64,000 bases of DNA, taken from contig NZ_JACDUR010000001.1 in assembly GCF_013761175.1 (NCBI RefSeq), positions 1,426,001-1,490,000 on the forward strand. The letters are read 5' to 3'. Below the pieces are notes generated by a model. The model ran no database searches. It worked only from the letters and a program-made list of their open reading frames with translations, and was not told the origin of the DNA. Positions 53,401 through 62,231 of the stretch are shown here, piece after piece. The stretch is from Nonomuraea soli (GTDB lineage: Bacteria; Actinomycetota; Actinomycetes; Streptosporangiales; Streptosporangiaceae). The position numbers and the translations under genes are program-made. Within the stretch, counting starts at the first letter, position 1; each line of letters starts with the position of its first letter.

Positions 53401-54959
53401 CCGCCTTCAACCCGGTCGAGCGCACCTTCACCCGCACCGGCGACGGCCAGATCCTGTACGCCGAGTCCATCGTGGAGAACACCGCCGGGCAGTGGGTGGC
53501 ACACACCTACACCGGCGGGGCCAAGCGGTACGGCTACGACAAGCTGGGCCGCCTCACCAAGGTCGACCACCTCGACTCCCTGGGCCAGTGCACAAGCCGC
53601 GCCTACGAGTACGACGCGCGCACCAACCGCAAGCACAAGCAGACCTTCGCCCCCGCGGCCGACGGCACCTGCCAGAGCGAGACGGCCGAGCCCTCCTCCC
53701 AGCACGCCCACGACTCGGCCGACCGCCTCACCGACGCCGGGTTCACCTACGACGCCTTCGGCCGCAGCCTCACAACACCAGGCGGGCCGTCCAACACCTT
53801 CTACGTCAACGACCTGGTGGCCGCCCAGCACCTGGGCGACACCCGCCGGTCCTGGACACTCGACCCGATCCACCGCCTGCGCGGCTTCGTCACCGAGCGC
53901 GAGGTGAACGGCCAGTGGACTCAGGCCTCCAGCAAGGTCAACCACTACGGTGACGACTCCGACGAACCCCGGTGGATCGTCGAGGACGCCCAGGGCACCG
54001 TCACCCGCATGGTGTCGGGTCCCGACGGCGACCTGGTCGCCACCACCTCGGCCGGCGGCGATGTCCGCCTGCAACTCAACAACCTGCACGGGGACGTCGC
54101 CCTCACCATCGACCCGGCGCTGACCGCGCCGCAAACATACGACTACGACGAGTTCGGCATCGCCCGTCCTCAGCAGGACGACGTCCGGTACGGCTGGCTC
54201 GGCGGCAAACAACGCTCGGGTGAGGCGCTCGGCGACACGATCCTCATGGGCGTCCGCCTCTACAGCCCTACCTTGGGTCGATTCCTCCAGACCGACCCGG
54301 TCGCGGGCGGCAGTTGCAACGCCTACGACTACGTCTGCCAGGATCCGGTCAACCAGTTCGACCTCGACGGCCGATGGGGCTGGTTCAAGAAGGCGCTCAA
54401 CGTGGTCGCCAAGGTCGCCGAGGTCGCCTCCTACATCCCCGGCCCGATCGGCACCATCGCCGGCGGCATCTCGGCCGTCTCCTACGCCGCCACCGGCAAC
54501 TGGCGCAAGGCCGGCGAAATGGCGCTGGTCGCCGCCGCCAACCTGGTTGGCGCCGGAGCCGCCGTCAAGGTCGGCTTCGCCGTGGCCCGGGGCGCGGCCC
54601 GGGGCATCGCCCGCGCAGGAGCGAGCATCGGCTCCTGGGCGGCCAAGAAGGCGAAGCCGTACGCCTACGTCGGAAAGCACCAGGGCGTCGGCCGCGCGCC
54701 CTTCAAGTGGCCGAAGATGCGAGATCTGAAGCACATGGGGCGTGGCGCTCTCATCAACGTCAATCTGGCTCTGGGTGGGGGAGGCGCGGTCCAACGGGGC
54801 AGCCTCAGGGGCAGGTCAATGGCCTGGACCGTGGCCTCGAGCGCAGCCAAGGCCGCCTGGCAATGGTGGCCGCGCCACCACGCCAGGCACGCCAAACCCA
54901 GCAAACTCAAGCCCAAGCTCGACTCGATCGCCAGAAAGATCAACCGCTGGCTGCCTTGA
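47451..54959 (+). CDS. Secreted DNRLRE-LamG-Rhs repeat protein
   Basis: This is a very large 2502-residue exported protein. Signal peptide residues 1 to ~27 (cut near VPAQA). A DNRLRE-type domain spans ~285-460 (PSFDTFVRSNEDYDRSG, SFLHWN). A LamG-like domain spans ~1249-1460 (WDLDDMSGTTVTDSSG, LRLYVNGVLQG). Rhs/YD repeats fill ~1460-2270, and the Rhs core signature LYSPTLGRFLQTDPV ends near residue 2283. The last ~210 residues are variable-type: a Gly/Ala-rich hydrophobic part, then a basic tail (AWQWWPRHHARHAK). Rhs proteins often carry C-terminal toxins; this tail is unrecognised. No clear immunity gene follows. Confidence 0.87.
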   Translation: MFSARALKRLAAVVVISLAAGLVEGVPAQAARNATAAASHKPACVTERPDVSSALTTARLCDLKVEVTSLTTESLRVHANPEGTLTAEQHAGPVRVRRDKSWTTVDLTLQHHSDGSVSAKAHPRDLKLSGAKAEGEHELATAAGDGGSVALVWTGALPTPQLDGASATYPEIRSGVDLVVNATPTGFEQFLVVKNRAGLAHVRSTPIALRAKGWKTVADGADGFAFTDAAGRVRARSPQPLMWDARKDKATGEPLAVTKVAARMRKTVGELSLTPDQAWLNAPDRQFPIVIDPQVTIGPSFDTFVRSNEDYDRSGMNMLELGRTTGDPVWTSRSFLHWNTAPFAGGQVSSATVHFWNWYSTTCAQTAWELWSVGSFDASVRWHNQPEWRFNEATSTQTKGLNSSCDDGWVTIDGRGFFQRAANELAPVGYMGLKAADESRTDSWKQFRSINATASVFPYALVTYTAAPQVSSPSTSPTTSCATGTARPYMTSRTPQLRVTVSDAEGAAANVAFEWRVAGAADKLGEALATGAPSGTVASVTVPGGQFAEGGAYAWRARASDSVGAGAWSPWCEFTVDSVKPGAPFVSSADYPADGRWYGKAGQAGTFTFRPATDDADVVGYRYQLDTDTAPRDTTDTTVSIAPPEEGHRTLTVWAKDRAGNLSENPAVHRFLVGKAGLAQPDMGATVVKRMKIAVDRNDPAYTRVTFQYRRGPGSVESDIPLANLRKANGDAITQSRVPLADLGAHATWNAMDTLGSIGGVADVRALLYTANDADPPYATAWVRTTVDPNGDGAAATEVGPGSINLLTGDHTLSATDVNELGLQVNRVASSREPTEGWIAQGQLLSANQTQVSADVTGFDAQGTSTLVRATGRGQGSSTDSLEITPVAASGDTFAALGGDFGALRLGMKPGRRYRASAWIYVPAATGLNLGYGNRGQQILAFYKDGSGYREVASRRAAWTDGWQELTVDLQIPPGASEAFIRLYNGATGGSGKKVYWDNISVREVLAPFGPQWRGGAGDGVVDGQYTTLEFPELEMAHVSTVTGGWVTFSRNASGAFFPEPGAEGLSLTKVSEEVYRLSELGDSTTEFTKRGQAFVATATWTSEASSTSRYLYDTTDNRALLKRVINPQEAGVGDCTAAVPARGCEVLEYDYATTTTATAAAQGDYADRVRSVKVWTWDPQASAMSAVEVARYAYDAQGRLREVWDPRLSQALKNTYDYDTTGRVVKVAAPGELPWMFDYTGTDVDTPALRWDLDDMSGTTVTDSSGNSRTGAFSGGGRWEPGDDVADPADGGAGFTGTHPQQLAAAGPAVPTNKSFTVSAWVHPTNAAVTRTAVSQDGARTSGFFFNLIPSLNRWAFSMVTSDNEAATPVRALSTGPPALNAWTHLTGVYDAAAGQLRLYVNGVLQGSAAYSAAWDASGPFVVGRAKWNASTNTNLWHGGVDDVRVYPKVLSTSQITALALQDQAGRLLRVRRATLAAGSKDQVDGEVATNVVYNVPLTRAGGGPHDMDHAAVSTWAQQDVPTDATAVFGPETPPAVHFASASAPGSGGYGTATVHYLNASGQETNTATPGGHIDTTEYDRFGNVVRTLEATNRTLALGTHPEAATLAGELSLPAGTAIRAQLLSSYQTYSGDGLDLIDTLGPLTRIVLESGLSDPTGTLPALPAGSTALARAHGVNVYDEGKPDGYAYHLITTEIDGAKVDGYPADADRRVVRHGYTAEKGGTSGWKLRKATSSTTDAGSAYVVFDDAGRAHESWGIGANGSDARTKKTIFYTAGANTADAACGNRPEWAGQPCVTSAAGAVTGHDPARMPGVLPVKRVEAYSRFGEPTVVTETAAGKTRRGVTVYDGADRITRMEITSDEGVAIMPVTTEFDPVTGDVVKTTMGSVSVIREYDKLGRLVSYTDADGGVTRNEFDRYGKPTKVVDPTGWMSFTYDRAAEPRGLLTSVTDSVAGTFTARYSPDGQPVQLTYPGGITRKDRLDAAFNPVERTFTRTGDGQILYAESIVENTAGQWVAHTYTGGAKRYGYDKLGRLTKVDHLDSLGQCTSRAYEYDARTNRKHKQTFAPAADGTCQSETAEPSSQHAHDSADRLTDAGFTYDAFGRSLTTPGGPSNTFYVNDLVAAQHLGDTRRSWTLDPIHRLRGFVTEREVNGQWTQASSKVNHYGDDSDEPRWIVEDAQGTVTRMVSGPDGDLVATTSAGGDVRLQLNNLHGDVALTIDPALTAPQTYDYDEFGIARPQQDDVRYGWLGGKQRSGEALGDTILMGVRLYSPTLGRFLQTDPVAGGSCNAYDYVCQDPVNQFDLDGRWGWFKKALNVVAKVAEVASYIPGPIGTIAGGISAVSYAATGNWRKAGEMALVAAANLVGAGAAVKVGFAVARGAARGIARAGASIGSWAAKKAKPYAYVGKHQGVGRAPFKWPKMRDLKHMGRGALINVNLALGGGGAVQRGSLRGRSMAWTVASSAAKAAWQWWPRHHARHAKPSKLKPKLDSIARKINRWLP

Positions 54960-55107
54960 CCATCTGGGTCGGGCTCAAACTACGGGCAGCCCCGGGGTCG
55001 TCAGCAGGCCACGCGGCGGGCGGGGCTGTCGCTGGGCTGCGGGTTCAGCGATGGCGGCCAGGAACCTCAGGCCTGGCCGCCTCATCGGGTGTGGCGTGAC
55101 GGTGACA
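54960..55107. other. Gene-free segment after the Rhs gene
   Basis: No coding signal is seen between the Rhs stop and the IS5 remnant. A small immunity gene, often found here, is not evident. Confidence 0.35.
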
Positions 55108-55262
55108 TGGTGCGCCGTCACGAACTCACCGAAGCCGCCTGGGCCAGGATCGGCCGCTACTCCCGGCAGATCCCGGCCGAGGTGGCCGCTGGCGAGACCA
55201 CCGACAAGCCATCAACGGCATCGTATGGAAGATCCGCACCGGAGCCGGTTACCCACGCCCCT
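55108..55262 (+). mobile_element. IS5-family transposase N-terminal remnant
   Basis: [15 protein letters not shown], then in another frame [18 protein letters not shown], match the start of IS5-type transposases (LTDEQW..., 'NGIxWKxRTG'). Frameshifts and truncation are present. It ends against the 3' end of the next minus-strand gene. Confidence 0.55.
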
Positions 55263-58200
55263 GATACAGCCTGGTCACATGATCGGCGCTCAGTTCGTAG
55301 GAGTACAGCCGGAAGTCGTCGATCAGCCCGTCGAAACGGTCGTCACCCCAACTGGTGCCTCCGATGTAGTTGGCCGCGGTGTTGCCCCCCACGCCCACTT
55401 CGCCGATGGTGATGGTGAAGTCGTTACGGGTGGCCTGCAGGACGCCATTGAAGTAGATCTTCCCGGTGGACCCGTTCATGGTGAACACCACATGCGTCCA
55501 CGCACCAAGCGGTAGATCTCGTCCCGATCCGAGCAGCAGCCGCTCCTGGGTGGCGATCCCCGGCTCCTTGAAGGTGGCGCCGAACCCGGTGGTACCTCCA
55601 TTCGTGGCTGATTGGAGCAGGAAGAACGTGTCCGTGCTGCTGCCGATCTGCACCAGGGGCACCCAGTTCGGCAAGGTGTCCGGGCGAGCCCAGAAGGACA
55701 CCGTGAACTGGTTGGTCAGACCGGCCTCGATGTTGTCCGCCAGCCGTACCTGGTTGCCCGTGCTCGCGGCGCCGCCCGGCAGGGAGAGCGCCCCGCCGTA
55801 CTGGCCGGTTGGGCTCCATGACGTGGTTCCCTGCAACGTCGCCGCGCCGATCGTCGCCTTCGTGCCGGTGTTCGCGGCGGTGGTGCCCGACCCTTCGTCG
55901 AAGGTGTGGCGGATCGACACGCCTTCGTTGTACATCGCGGCGATGTCGGCGGTGGTGAGCGTGGATGTGTAGAGGCGCACGTCGTCGATCAGGCCGTCGT
56001 ATGCCGCGTCCGGGTAGCCGTTGCGGCCCAGCCAGTTGTTGGTCGTCGGGCCGACTTCTGTCATGCCGACCGTGAAGTTCGTCCGGGTCGCGATCACTTC
56101 GCCGTTGAGGTAGAGGGTGCCGATCGGACCCTGGCGGGTGAAGGCGATGTGGTTCCACTGGTTGGCGACCACATCTCGCGCCGGCGTGGAGTAGACGCGC
56201 TCCTCGGGGCCGGTCTTGCCCTTGAAGGTGACGGCCAGCCCGGTGCTTCCGGAGGCCTGGGTCTGCATCTGGATCTGGTAGTAGCTTCCCGCCGAACCCA
56301 GCCCGTCACCGATGTGGAACAGGCCTGTCCAGTTGTTCTTCGCGTCGGGCCGGACCCAGAGCGAGGTGGAGAAGTTGGTGGCGCCCAGGAGCAGGTTGTC
56401 GGGCAGGTCGACCGCGTTGGCGGTGGAGCCGCCGGGCAGGTTGACCGCCTTGCCGAGCACGCCGTTGGCGGACCAGCCGGTGGTCCCGGTCAGGACGGCC
56501 GGGCCGGCCGAGGCGAGGGTGCCGGTGTTGGCGGCGGCCGTGCCGGTGCCTTCCTCGAATTCGTAGTGGATGGGGATGCCGGTCGTGGGCGGCGGCGGGT
56601 TGTCGCCCACGATCACCAGGTCGTCGATCATCGTGCCGGCGCCGGTCCCGGCGGTGGCCGCCAGGGTGAGCTGCTGCGAAGCGGTCGCGGCGGTGAAGGT
56701 GCCGCTGTAGGTGGCGTAGGCGGCGGTCGACGGCTGGGCCGTGGTGGAGGTGAGTGTCACGCTCAGCCCGCTGATCGACAGGGTCGCGGTCGACGGGGCG
56801 GTGCCCGCCGACCGGGCGTCACGGGCGTGGCGCAGCGAGACCCGGTACGACGTCCCGGGAGTGAGATCGCTGACGGTGCGCTGGATGCTGCCCGACGTGC
56901 CCAGGGCGAGCTGGTAGCCGGTGAAGCCGAGACCGCCTTGACCGGTCGAGTTGCCGCGCACGAGCTGGACCTGGCTGACGACGTTCCACGGCACCATCCG
57001 GGTGTTGCCGGCCGCGACGTCGACGGTCGCGGGCGGGTTGTTGGTGCGCCACTCGGCCGGCAGCCGCGGGTACTCGAACTGGTCGACCACGCGCGGGTTC
57101 AGCTGCGTCATGACGACGGCGGGGTCGATCTGCAGGACCTTCGCCACCGACGGGGTGCCGGTGTTGTCCCAGACGAACAACATGTACGAACCGGGCGGCG
57201 CGTAGTTGCCGTTGAGCGGCGAGGTGATGTTCACCGTGCTGCCGCTCTGGCTGAACGTCAGGTCCTGGAAGTTCTGGTCGTTGTTGAACCCGTGCGTCAC
57301 CGAGCCGTTGCGGACCAGGGTCACGCGCGAGATGGTGCCGGTGGAGGTGACCTGGAAGGTCCCGTTGTAGCCGACCTTCTGCGGTGCGGCGCTGATCACC
57401 GGGCGAGGGGCGGCGGCGTTGCCGTTGAACAGGTAGCCGGGCGAGTAGTACTCGACGTCGGTGTAGTTGCGCGGGCCGGGTGTGCCGCCGCCGCCGACCA
57501 TCACGCGGCCGTCGGGCAGCAGCAGCGCGGTGGAGTGGTAGAGCCGGGCGTGCTCGTGCGGCAGGACGACCTCGGTCCAGGCGCCGGTGGCAGGGTCCCA
57601 GATCTCGGGGTTGGTGACGTAGCCGTCGTTGCCGTTGTTCACCCGGCTTCCGCCGGTGACCAGCACTCGGCCGTCGGGCAGGAGCGTCGATGTCGCCCAG
57701 TGGCGCTGGTACTTCATCGGCTGCGTCGCGGTGATGACGGGGTTGGCGGTACCGCCGGTGATGTCGATGACGAAGCCGGCGCGAGCGCCGTCCGGGCCAC
57801 CGCCGTTGCCCCACCAGCCGCCGCCGACCTGGAGGATCTTTCCGGGACGGAACATCGTGGCGGTGGAGGTCGCGCCGACCGGGTTGCCGTTCACGCCCTG
57901 GTTGGCGATGTTGGCGGGCAGGGTGCCGCGGAGGGTCAGTTGCCCGGTGCCCGCGGGGTTGAGTTCGTACATCTGCGTGCCGGTGATGTTGAACAGGGTT
58001 CCGGTCGTGGGGGCGACGAACGCGCGCGGGTACCACCAGCGGTTCTCGTCCGCGCCCGCGTGGTCGGCTCCGCCGTCGCCGTACGCGGCCGGGCTCCTGG
58101 CACCGTCGAGCTTCTTCCAGCCCGAGCCCGCCATCGGCGTGTAGATCTCCGGGGTGAGAACACCGCGTCCGCCGGGCCCGCCGGTCAAACTGCCGCCCTG

Positions 58201-59511
58201 AACGACGACGGACCCGTCGGGCATGGTGGTCCCGGTCGGGTACCACCGGGGGAAGTTCAGGGGTGCCTTGTTCTGCAGCCCGTTGTTCGTGGTGTAGCCG
58301 GTGACGCCGATCGCGCCGTCGTTGGGCGAGTTCCCGCCCATGCCGTCGTCGCCGCCGACGGTCATGGTGGAGTGGTCGTGCGGGTTCTGCACCTGCATGG
58401 CGCAGAACAGGTCGGTGTAGGTGGTGTTCGGGATGAGGCCGCTGTTCACGTTCGACAGGGTCCGGGGCTGGGCGGGGTTCCAGATGTCGATCTCCATCTG
58501 CCCGCCCTGGGTGACCGTGTCGTTTCCGGTCCAGTCGTACGGCGTCGCGTCGGTCAACCAGCCGCCCACGCTACCGAAGGACTGCACTCGTCCGTCCGAG
58601 GTCAGCGACATGTTGATCGGGACCAGCGGCCACGGCGTGACTCCGCTCCAGGCGCCGGCCTGGTCCTTCACCGGCGGCGTGCAGTCGGCGGGCAGCAGCT
58701 TGGTGGCGTAGGCCAGACCGTTCTTCATCTGGGCGAGCATGTACGGCTCGGCGTAGGCGGTGCCCTCGTGGCCCATCGCGGTGTACCAGGAGCGACCGGA
58801 GTCGATCTGCTGGCACCAGGTGATCGGGTGTGAGGAACCCTGCCGGCCCATGCCGTACGAGGACTCGTCCGCCTGGATCAACGTGCGCACCGAGGGCGCC
58901 GGGTTCACGACCCAGTCGTACCACTCGTCGCTGCGGGTGATGCTGGCGGTCACCCCTTGGACCAGGGGATGACCGGAGTCCGTAACGAACACCCGGCCCG
59001 GCCGGACCCCGGGATTCTCGGGGTGTCCCTCGGAGACCGCGCCGACCAGGCGGGCGTAGAACGGGTTGACGTCGTGCTCGCTCTGGCCGACCGACCAGCC
59101 GGTGTAGTGCAGGCCCATGAAGCCGCCGCCCCCGCGGATGTAGGACTCCAGGGCGGCGCGTTGGGCGGCGTCGAAGAGCACACCGCCGGTCTGGGCGAAG
59201 ACCACGGCGTCGCGGACGGCGAGGTTCGCGGTGGTGAAAGCCGCCGGATCGTCGGTCTCCTGGATGTCCACCGGCTGGTTGTACTGCGCGCCGAGCTGGG
59301 TGGCCAGATCGCGTACGGCTTGCCGGGCCTGCACGTTGGAGGCGTGGAAGTTGGGTTTGTAGAACAGGAGGATCCGCAGCTGCCCGTCGGTGTCCGGGGC
59401 GGCGAAGGCTGGAGCCGGGACTGCCGTCAAGGCCGCGGCAACCAGCAGCAACGCAACCAGTCTCGCGAGGGGTCGAAGAGGAGAGCGGATTGATCTGCGG
59501 GGCACTTCCAT
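55249..59511 (-). CDS. Secreted ThuA / galactose-oxidase-like / LamG multidomain protein
   Basis: The 1420-residue exported protein has a signal peptide at residues 1 to ~38. A ThuA-like domain (~40-270) has [11 protein letters not shown] and [13 protein letters not shown] galactose/glyoxal-oxidase-type kelch domain follows (~290-690; [39 protein letters not shown]), then a DUF1929 domain (~695-800, after EYYSPGYLF), a beta-sandwich domain (~810-970) and two LamG domains (~985-1190, ~1197-1416). It probably oxidises or binds polysaccharide-derived alcohols outside the cell. ATG at 59511 with GGGAG upstream is preferred. It diverges from the IclR gene. Confidence 0.85.
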   Translation of the reverse strand: MEVPRRSIRSPLRPLARLVALLLVAAALTAVPAPAFAAPDTDGQLRILLFYKPNFHASNVQARQAVRDLATQLGAQYNQPVDIQETDDPAAFTTANLAVRDAVVFAQTGGVLFDAAQRAALESYIRGGGGFMGLHYTGWSVGQSEHDVNPFYARLVGAVSEGHPENPGVRPGRVFVTDSGHPLVQGVTASITRSDEWYDWVVNPAPSVRTLIQADESSYGMGRQGSSHPITWCQQIDSGRSWYTAMGHEGTAYAEPYMLAQMKNGLAYATKLLPADCTPPVKDQAGAWSGVTPWPLVPINMSLTSDGRVQSFGSVGGWLTDATPYDWTGNDTVTQGGQMEIDIWNPAQPRTLSNVNSGLIPNTTYTDLFCAMQVQNPHDHSTMTVGGDDGMGGNSPNDGAIGVTGYTTNNGLQNKAPLNFPRWYPTGTTMPDGSVVVQGGSLTGGPGGRGVLTPEIYTPMAGSGWKKLDGARSPAAYGDGGADHAGADENRWWYPRAFVAPTTGTLFNITGTQMYELNPAGTGQLTLRGTLPANIANQGVNGNPVGATSTATMFRPGKILQVGGGWWGNGGGPDGARAGFVIDITGGTANPVITATQPMKYQRHWATSTLLPDGRVLVTGGSRVNNGNDGYVTNPEIWDPATGAWTEVVLPHEHARLYHSTALLLPDGRVMVGGGGTPGPRNYTDVEYYSPGYLFNGNAAAPRPVISAAPQKVGYNGTFQVTSTGTISRVTLVRNGSVTHGFNNDQNFQDLTFSQSGSTVNITSPLNGNYAPPGSYMLFVWDNTGTPSVAKVLQIDPAVVMTQLNPRVVDQFEYPRLPAEWRTNNPPATVDVAAGNTRMVPWNVVSQVQLVRGNSTGQGGLGFTGYQLALGTSGSIQRTVSDLTPGTSYRVSLRHARDARSAGTAPSTATLSISGLSVTLTSTTAQPSTAAYATYSGTFTAATASQQLTLAATAGTGAGTMIDDLVIVGDNPPPPTTGIPIHYEFEEGTGTAAANTGTLASAGPAVLTGTTGWSANGVLGKAVNLPGGSTANAVDLPDNLLLGATNFSTSLWVRPDAKNNWTGLFHIGDGLGSAGSYYQIQMQTQASGSTGLAVTFKGKTGPEERVYSTPARDVVANQWNHIAFTRQGPIGTLYLNGEVIATRTNFTVGMTEVGPTTNNWLGRNGYPDAAYDGLIDDVRLYTSTLTTADIAAMYNEGVSIRHTFDEGSGTTAANTGTKATIGAATLQGTTSWSPTGQYGGALSLPGGAASTGNQVRLADNIEAGLTNQFTVSFWARPDTLPNWVPLVQIGSSTDTFFLLQSATNGGTTGFGATFKEPGIATQERLLLGSGRDLPLGAWTHVVFTMNGSTGKIYFNGVLQATRNDFTITIGEVGVGGNTAANYIGGTSWGDDRFDGLIDDFRLYSYELSADHVTRLYQGRG

Positions 59512-59591
59512 ACAGAGCTCCCATGAGGGTTCGGACAGACCCCCGACGCCCAGAACGTACGACAGTCGTAAAAACACTGTCAAGAATTTGT

Positions 59592-59645
59592 TTCATGTAT
59601 ATGAACAAACAGGGTGCTCAGTTCTCATATGTGAACCAGAACTGA
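59592..59645. promoter_or_regulatory. Palindromic operators between the ThuA-LamG and IclR genes
   Basis: TTCAT-GTAT-ATGAA (59592-59605) and GTTCTCATATGTGAAC (59621-59636) share the TTC..AT..GAA form, with centres 30 bp apart. A wider repeat, TCAGTTCT-N12-AGAACTGA (59618-59645), encloses the second. These are candidates for IclR binding. Confidence 0.55.
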
Positions 59646-59752
59646 ACATTGTGCCGCCGTTCTGGAGTGGTCAGTCAGGCCCATCCATCCATGTGAACGT
59701 GGTTTAGTCTGATAAAAGAGCCCGACACCATGACTGACGATGAGGAAGCTCT

Positions 59753-60532
59753 GTGGACGCAGACAAGAAGGCCGACCTCCCCCTTGTCAAGTCCGCTGGG
59801 CGCGTCCTCGACATCCTCGACGACATCGCAGCCAACGGACCCAGCACCCAGCTGCAGCTGGCCACACGACTGGGCATCCCGAAGAGCAGCCTGCACTCGC
59901 TGCTGCGCACCATGTGCGCCCGCAACTGGCTGGAAACGGACCAGACGGGCAACACCTACCGGCTCGGAGTCCACACGCTGACGGTCAGCTCGGCCTTCAT
60001 CGACGGCGACCCCGTCCTCATGCGTGCGAGCACGATCCTGGACGAGATCGCGGCCGCCACCGAGGAAACGGTGCACCTGGGACGCCTGGACGGCACGGAG
60101 GTCATCTACACCGCCAAACGTGAGTCGAAGTACCCGCTCCGCATGTTCTCGGCCATCGGCCGCAGGCTTCCCGCCCACAGCACCGCACTGGGCAGGGCGA
60201 TGCTCGCGGAGATGCCGGTGGAAGCCCGCGAGGCGTTCGTGCCCGAGCAGATCAAGGCGATCACCCCCCTCACGATCACCGACCGGGGCGACCTGCTGAC
60301 GATCATCGACAAGGCCGCCCAGCTCGGCTACGCGGAGGAGAGCGAAGAGTCCTGCCTGGGCGTGCGCTGCTTCGGCGTCGCGCTCCCCTTCTCCCACCAG
60401 CCGGTCGATGCGCTGAGCGTCGCGGTGCCGATCAGCCGGCTCAAGCGCGGCCGAGAGGACATCATCATCGAGGCCCTGCTGAGCGTGAAGGCCCGCCTGT
60501 CGGCCATGCGCACCAACAGCCTGGTGCGCTGA
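59753..60532 (+). CDS. IclR family transcriptional regulator
   Basis: The 259-residue protein has an N-terminal winged helix (SAGRVLDILDDIAANGPSTQLQLATRLGIPKSSLHSLL in segments, residues ~13-50) and a C-terminal IclR effector domain (EETVHLGRLDGTEVIY, the LPAHSTALGRAMLA motif, then LGVRCFGVALPF). GTG start at 59753 follows GAGGAAG. It faces away from the ThuA-LamG gene and probably controls it, as IclR proteins often do for sugar or aromatic catabolism. Confidence 0.92.
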   Translation: MDADKKADLPLVKSAGRVLDILDDIAANGPSTQLQLATRLGIPKSSLHSLLRTMCARNWLETDQTGNTYRLGVHTLTVSSAFIDGDPVLMRASTILDEIAAATEETVHLGRLDGTEVIYTAKRESKYPLRMFSAIGRRLPAHSTALGRAMLAEMPVEAREAFVPEQIKAITPLTITDRGDLLTIIDKAAQLGYAEESEESCLGVRCFGVALPFSHQPVDALSVAVPISRLKRGREDIIIEALLSVKARLSAMRTNSLVR

Positions 60533-60599
60533 TCACCGCGACCGGCGGACCCACACTCCGGCGCTCGGCGCGTCGGAGGTGAGCAGCCGGGCGGGACGG

Positions 60600-60633
60600 G
60601 TCAGGCGGTGGCGGATGGTGGCCTTCGCCTGAC
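60600..60633. terminator. Possible terminator between IclR and MarR genes
   Basis: GTCAGGCG and CGCCTGAC form a perfect 8-bp stem with a long (18-base) loop between convergent genes. The loop is longer than usual; low confidence. Confidence 0.3.
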
Positions 60634-60642
60634 GCCAGGCGG

Positions 60643-61077
60643 TCAAGCGTCCGAGCCCTCGTCGCGGTGCAGGTTGGTGAGCATGCGGCGCAGCAGCTGG
60701 GTCGCCAGCTTCTGGTCATCCGCCGACAACCCGGCCATCAGCCGCTCTCCCACCTGCCCAAAGGCGGGGAAAACGCGGGGGAGTAGCTCCTTTCCCGCAT
60801 CGGTGACGTCGACGATCTGGGCTCGCCGGTCGGACGGATGCGGGCTCCGCCGTACCAGGCCCTTGGCCGCCAGCCGGTCGAGCAGCCGGGTCATGCCCGC
60901 CGTGTCGGTGCCGACGAGCACGGCCAGCTGGTGCGGCGCGTTCTCTCCCAGTGCCACGCGCATGAGCACCGCGCCCTGCTGCGCGGTCAGACCCAGCGGC
61001 GCCAGGGACGCCTCCACCTGCGCCCGGAGTTCGCGAGCCAGCTGCGGGATCAAGGACGGCACTCCCTCTCCAAGCAT
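60643..61077 (-). CDS. MarR family transcriptional regulator
   Basis: The 144-residue protein has a winged-helix core: LGLTAQQGAVLMRVALG, QLAVLVGTDTAGMTRLLDRLAAKGLVRRSPHPSDRRAQIVDVTDAGKE in segments. The 'D-x-R' wing is intact. It is divergent from an FAD oxidoreductase across 38 bp containing a perfect 18-bp palindrome, so it likely represses that gene and itself. Confidence 0.92.
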   Translation of the reverse strand: MLGEGVPSLIPQLARELRAQVEASLAPLGLTAQQGAVLMRVALGENAPHQLAVLVGTDTAGMTRLLDRLAAKGLVRRSPHPSDRRAQIVDVTDAGKELLPRVFPAFGQVGERLMAGLSADDQKLATQLLRRMLTNLHRDEGSDA

Positions 61078-61087
61078 GTCTAGACAG

Positions 61088-61105
61088 TAGCTGTCATGAC
61101 AGCTA
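61088..61105. promoter_or_regulatory. MarR operator candidate
   Basis: TAGCTGTCATGACAGCTA is a perfect 18-bp palindrome, centred between the MarR start (61077) and the oxidoreductase start (61116). A short TGTCTAGACA palindrome adjoins it at the MarR start. Confidence 0.75.
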
Positions 61106-61115
61106 ACGTCCAGAC

Positions 61116-62129
61116 ATGAACATTGTGATCATCGGAGCGGGCATCGGAGGGCTCTGCCTGGCACAGGGGCTCAACCGGGCGGGCATCCCGGCGACCGTCT
61201 ACGAGCGCGGATACGGCCAGGGCCAGGGCTGGCGCGTGTCCATCAAAGACGAAGGCAGCCAGGCGTTGCATGCATGTCTGCCCGAAGAACTGTTCAACGA
61301 GATACGAGCAGACGCCCTCCTGCCCGCGAGCCGACTCGTCTTCACCGACCATCTACTCAACCCGAAGTTCAGCAAGCCCATCCCGCCGGTCGAAGGGCAC
61401 TTCGGCATCAGCAGGCAGCGCCTGCGCGACCTGTTGAAGACCGGCCTCGACGTGCGGTTCGGCCAACAGTGCGTCGGCTTCGCCGGCAACACGGCGCACT
61501 TCGCCGACGGCAGCACGGCGACAGGAGACCTCCTCGTCGGCGCCGACGGCACCCGCTCCGTGATCCGCGCCCAGTTGCTCCCCGAGGCCGCCTTCGAGGA
61601 CCTGGGTACAGCCTTGTACGGCGTGACGCCCTTCACCACGCTCGACGGGGTGCCAGAAGTCCTCGTCCACACCTTCAACCGCATCACCGACCCGGCCGGC
61701 ACCGCCATGGCCATCGCCACCTGCCGCCCCGGCGACTACTTCACCTGGACCATCACCCCAGCCGACGGCGCCATCGACGGCTGGCATCCGGCCGTCCGCC
61801 GCATCGTCGCCGAGGCACGCACCACCTTCCCCGTCCGCCTGCGCAGCGCCCTGCCGATCGAGCCCTGGCACGACCCGCACGTCACGCTGCTCGGCGACGC
61901 GATCCACACCATGACCCCGGGCCGCGGCGACGGCGCCAACACCGCCCTGCACGACGCGCGCCTGCTCACCACGGTCCTGTCCGAAGTCGCGGCCGGGCGG
62001 GTCCCGCTCGGCCCCGCCAAGCAGCTCTACGAGCAGGAGATGCTCTGGTACGGCTTCGCGGCAGTGGCCACCTCGCGCTCGACGCCGTTCACCCCAAGAA
62101 CCGGCTCACCCCAAGGTCCTCGGTTGTGA
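61116..62129 (+). CDS. FAD-dependent oxidoreductase (PHBH-like fold)
   Basis: The 337-residue flavoprotein has the GAGIGGL dinucleotide-binding motif (residues 7-13), LLVGADGTRSVIRAQLL mid-protein and GDAIHTMTPGRGDGAN near residue 255, which is the FAD-binding fingerprint of aromatic hydroxylases. It is shorter than typical (380-400 residues), with a basic C-terminal end lacking the usual last helix. Divergent MarR control suggests a response to a phenolic or antibiotic-like compound. Confidence 0.85.
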   Translation: MNIVIIGAGIGGLCLAQGLNRAGIPATVYERGYGQGQGWRVSIKDEGSQALHACLPEELFNEIRADALLPASRLVFTDHLLNPKFSKPIPPVEGHFGISRQRLRDLLKTGLDVRFGQQCVGFAGNTAHFADGSTATGDLLVGADGTRSVIRAQLLPEAAFEDLGTALYGVTPFTTLDGVPEVLVHTFNRITDPAGTAMAIATCRPGDYFTWTITPADGAIDGWHPAVRRIVAEARTTFPVRLRSALPIEPWHDPHVTLLGDAIHTMTPGRGDGANTALHDARLLTTVLSEVAAGRVPLGPAKQLYEQEMLWYGFAAVATSRSTPFTPRTGSPQGPRL

Positions 62130-62231
62130 CGTGGCCGGACGCAGAAAGCCCGGACGCTCATCGAGGTCATGCGGCAGGATGCGCCGACGACTCACGCGAC
62201 GTCGGGCTGACTGGGTGGCCGCCAGTGGGCT

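Noticed and set aside
55906..58833. 975-codon plus-strand frame across the ThuA-LamG gene
   Set aside because: Antisense to a gene with clear domains and signal peptide; composition typical of a shadow frame.
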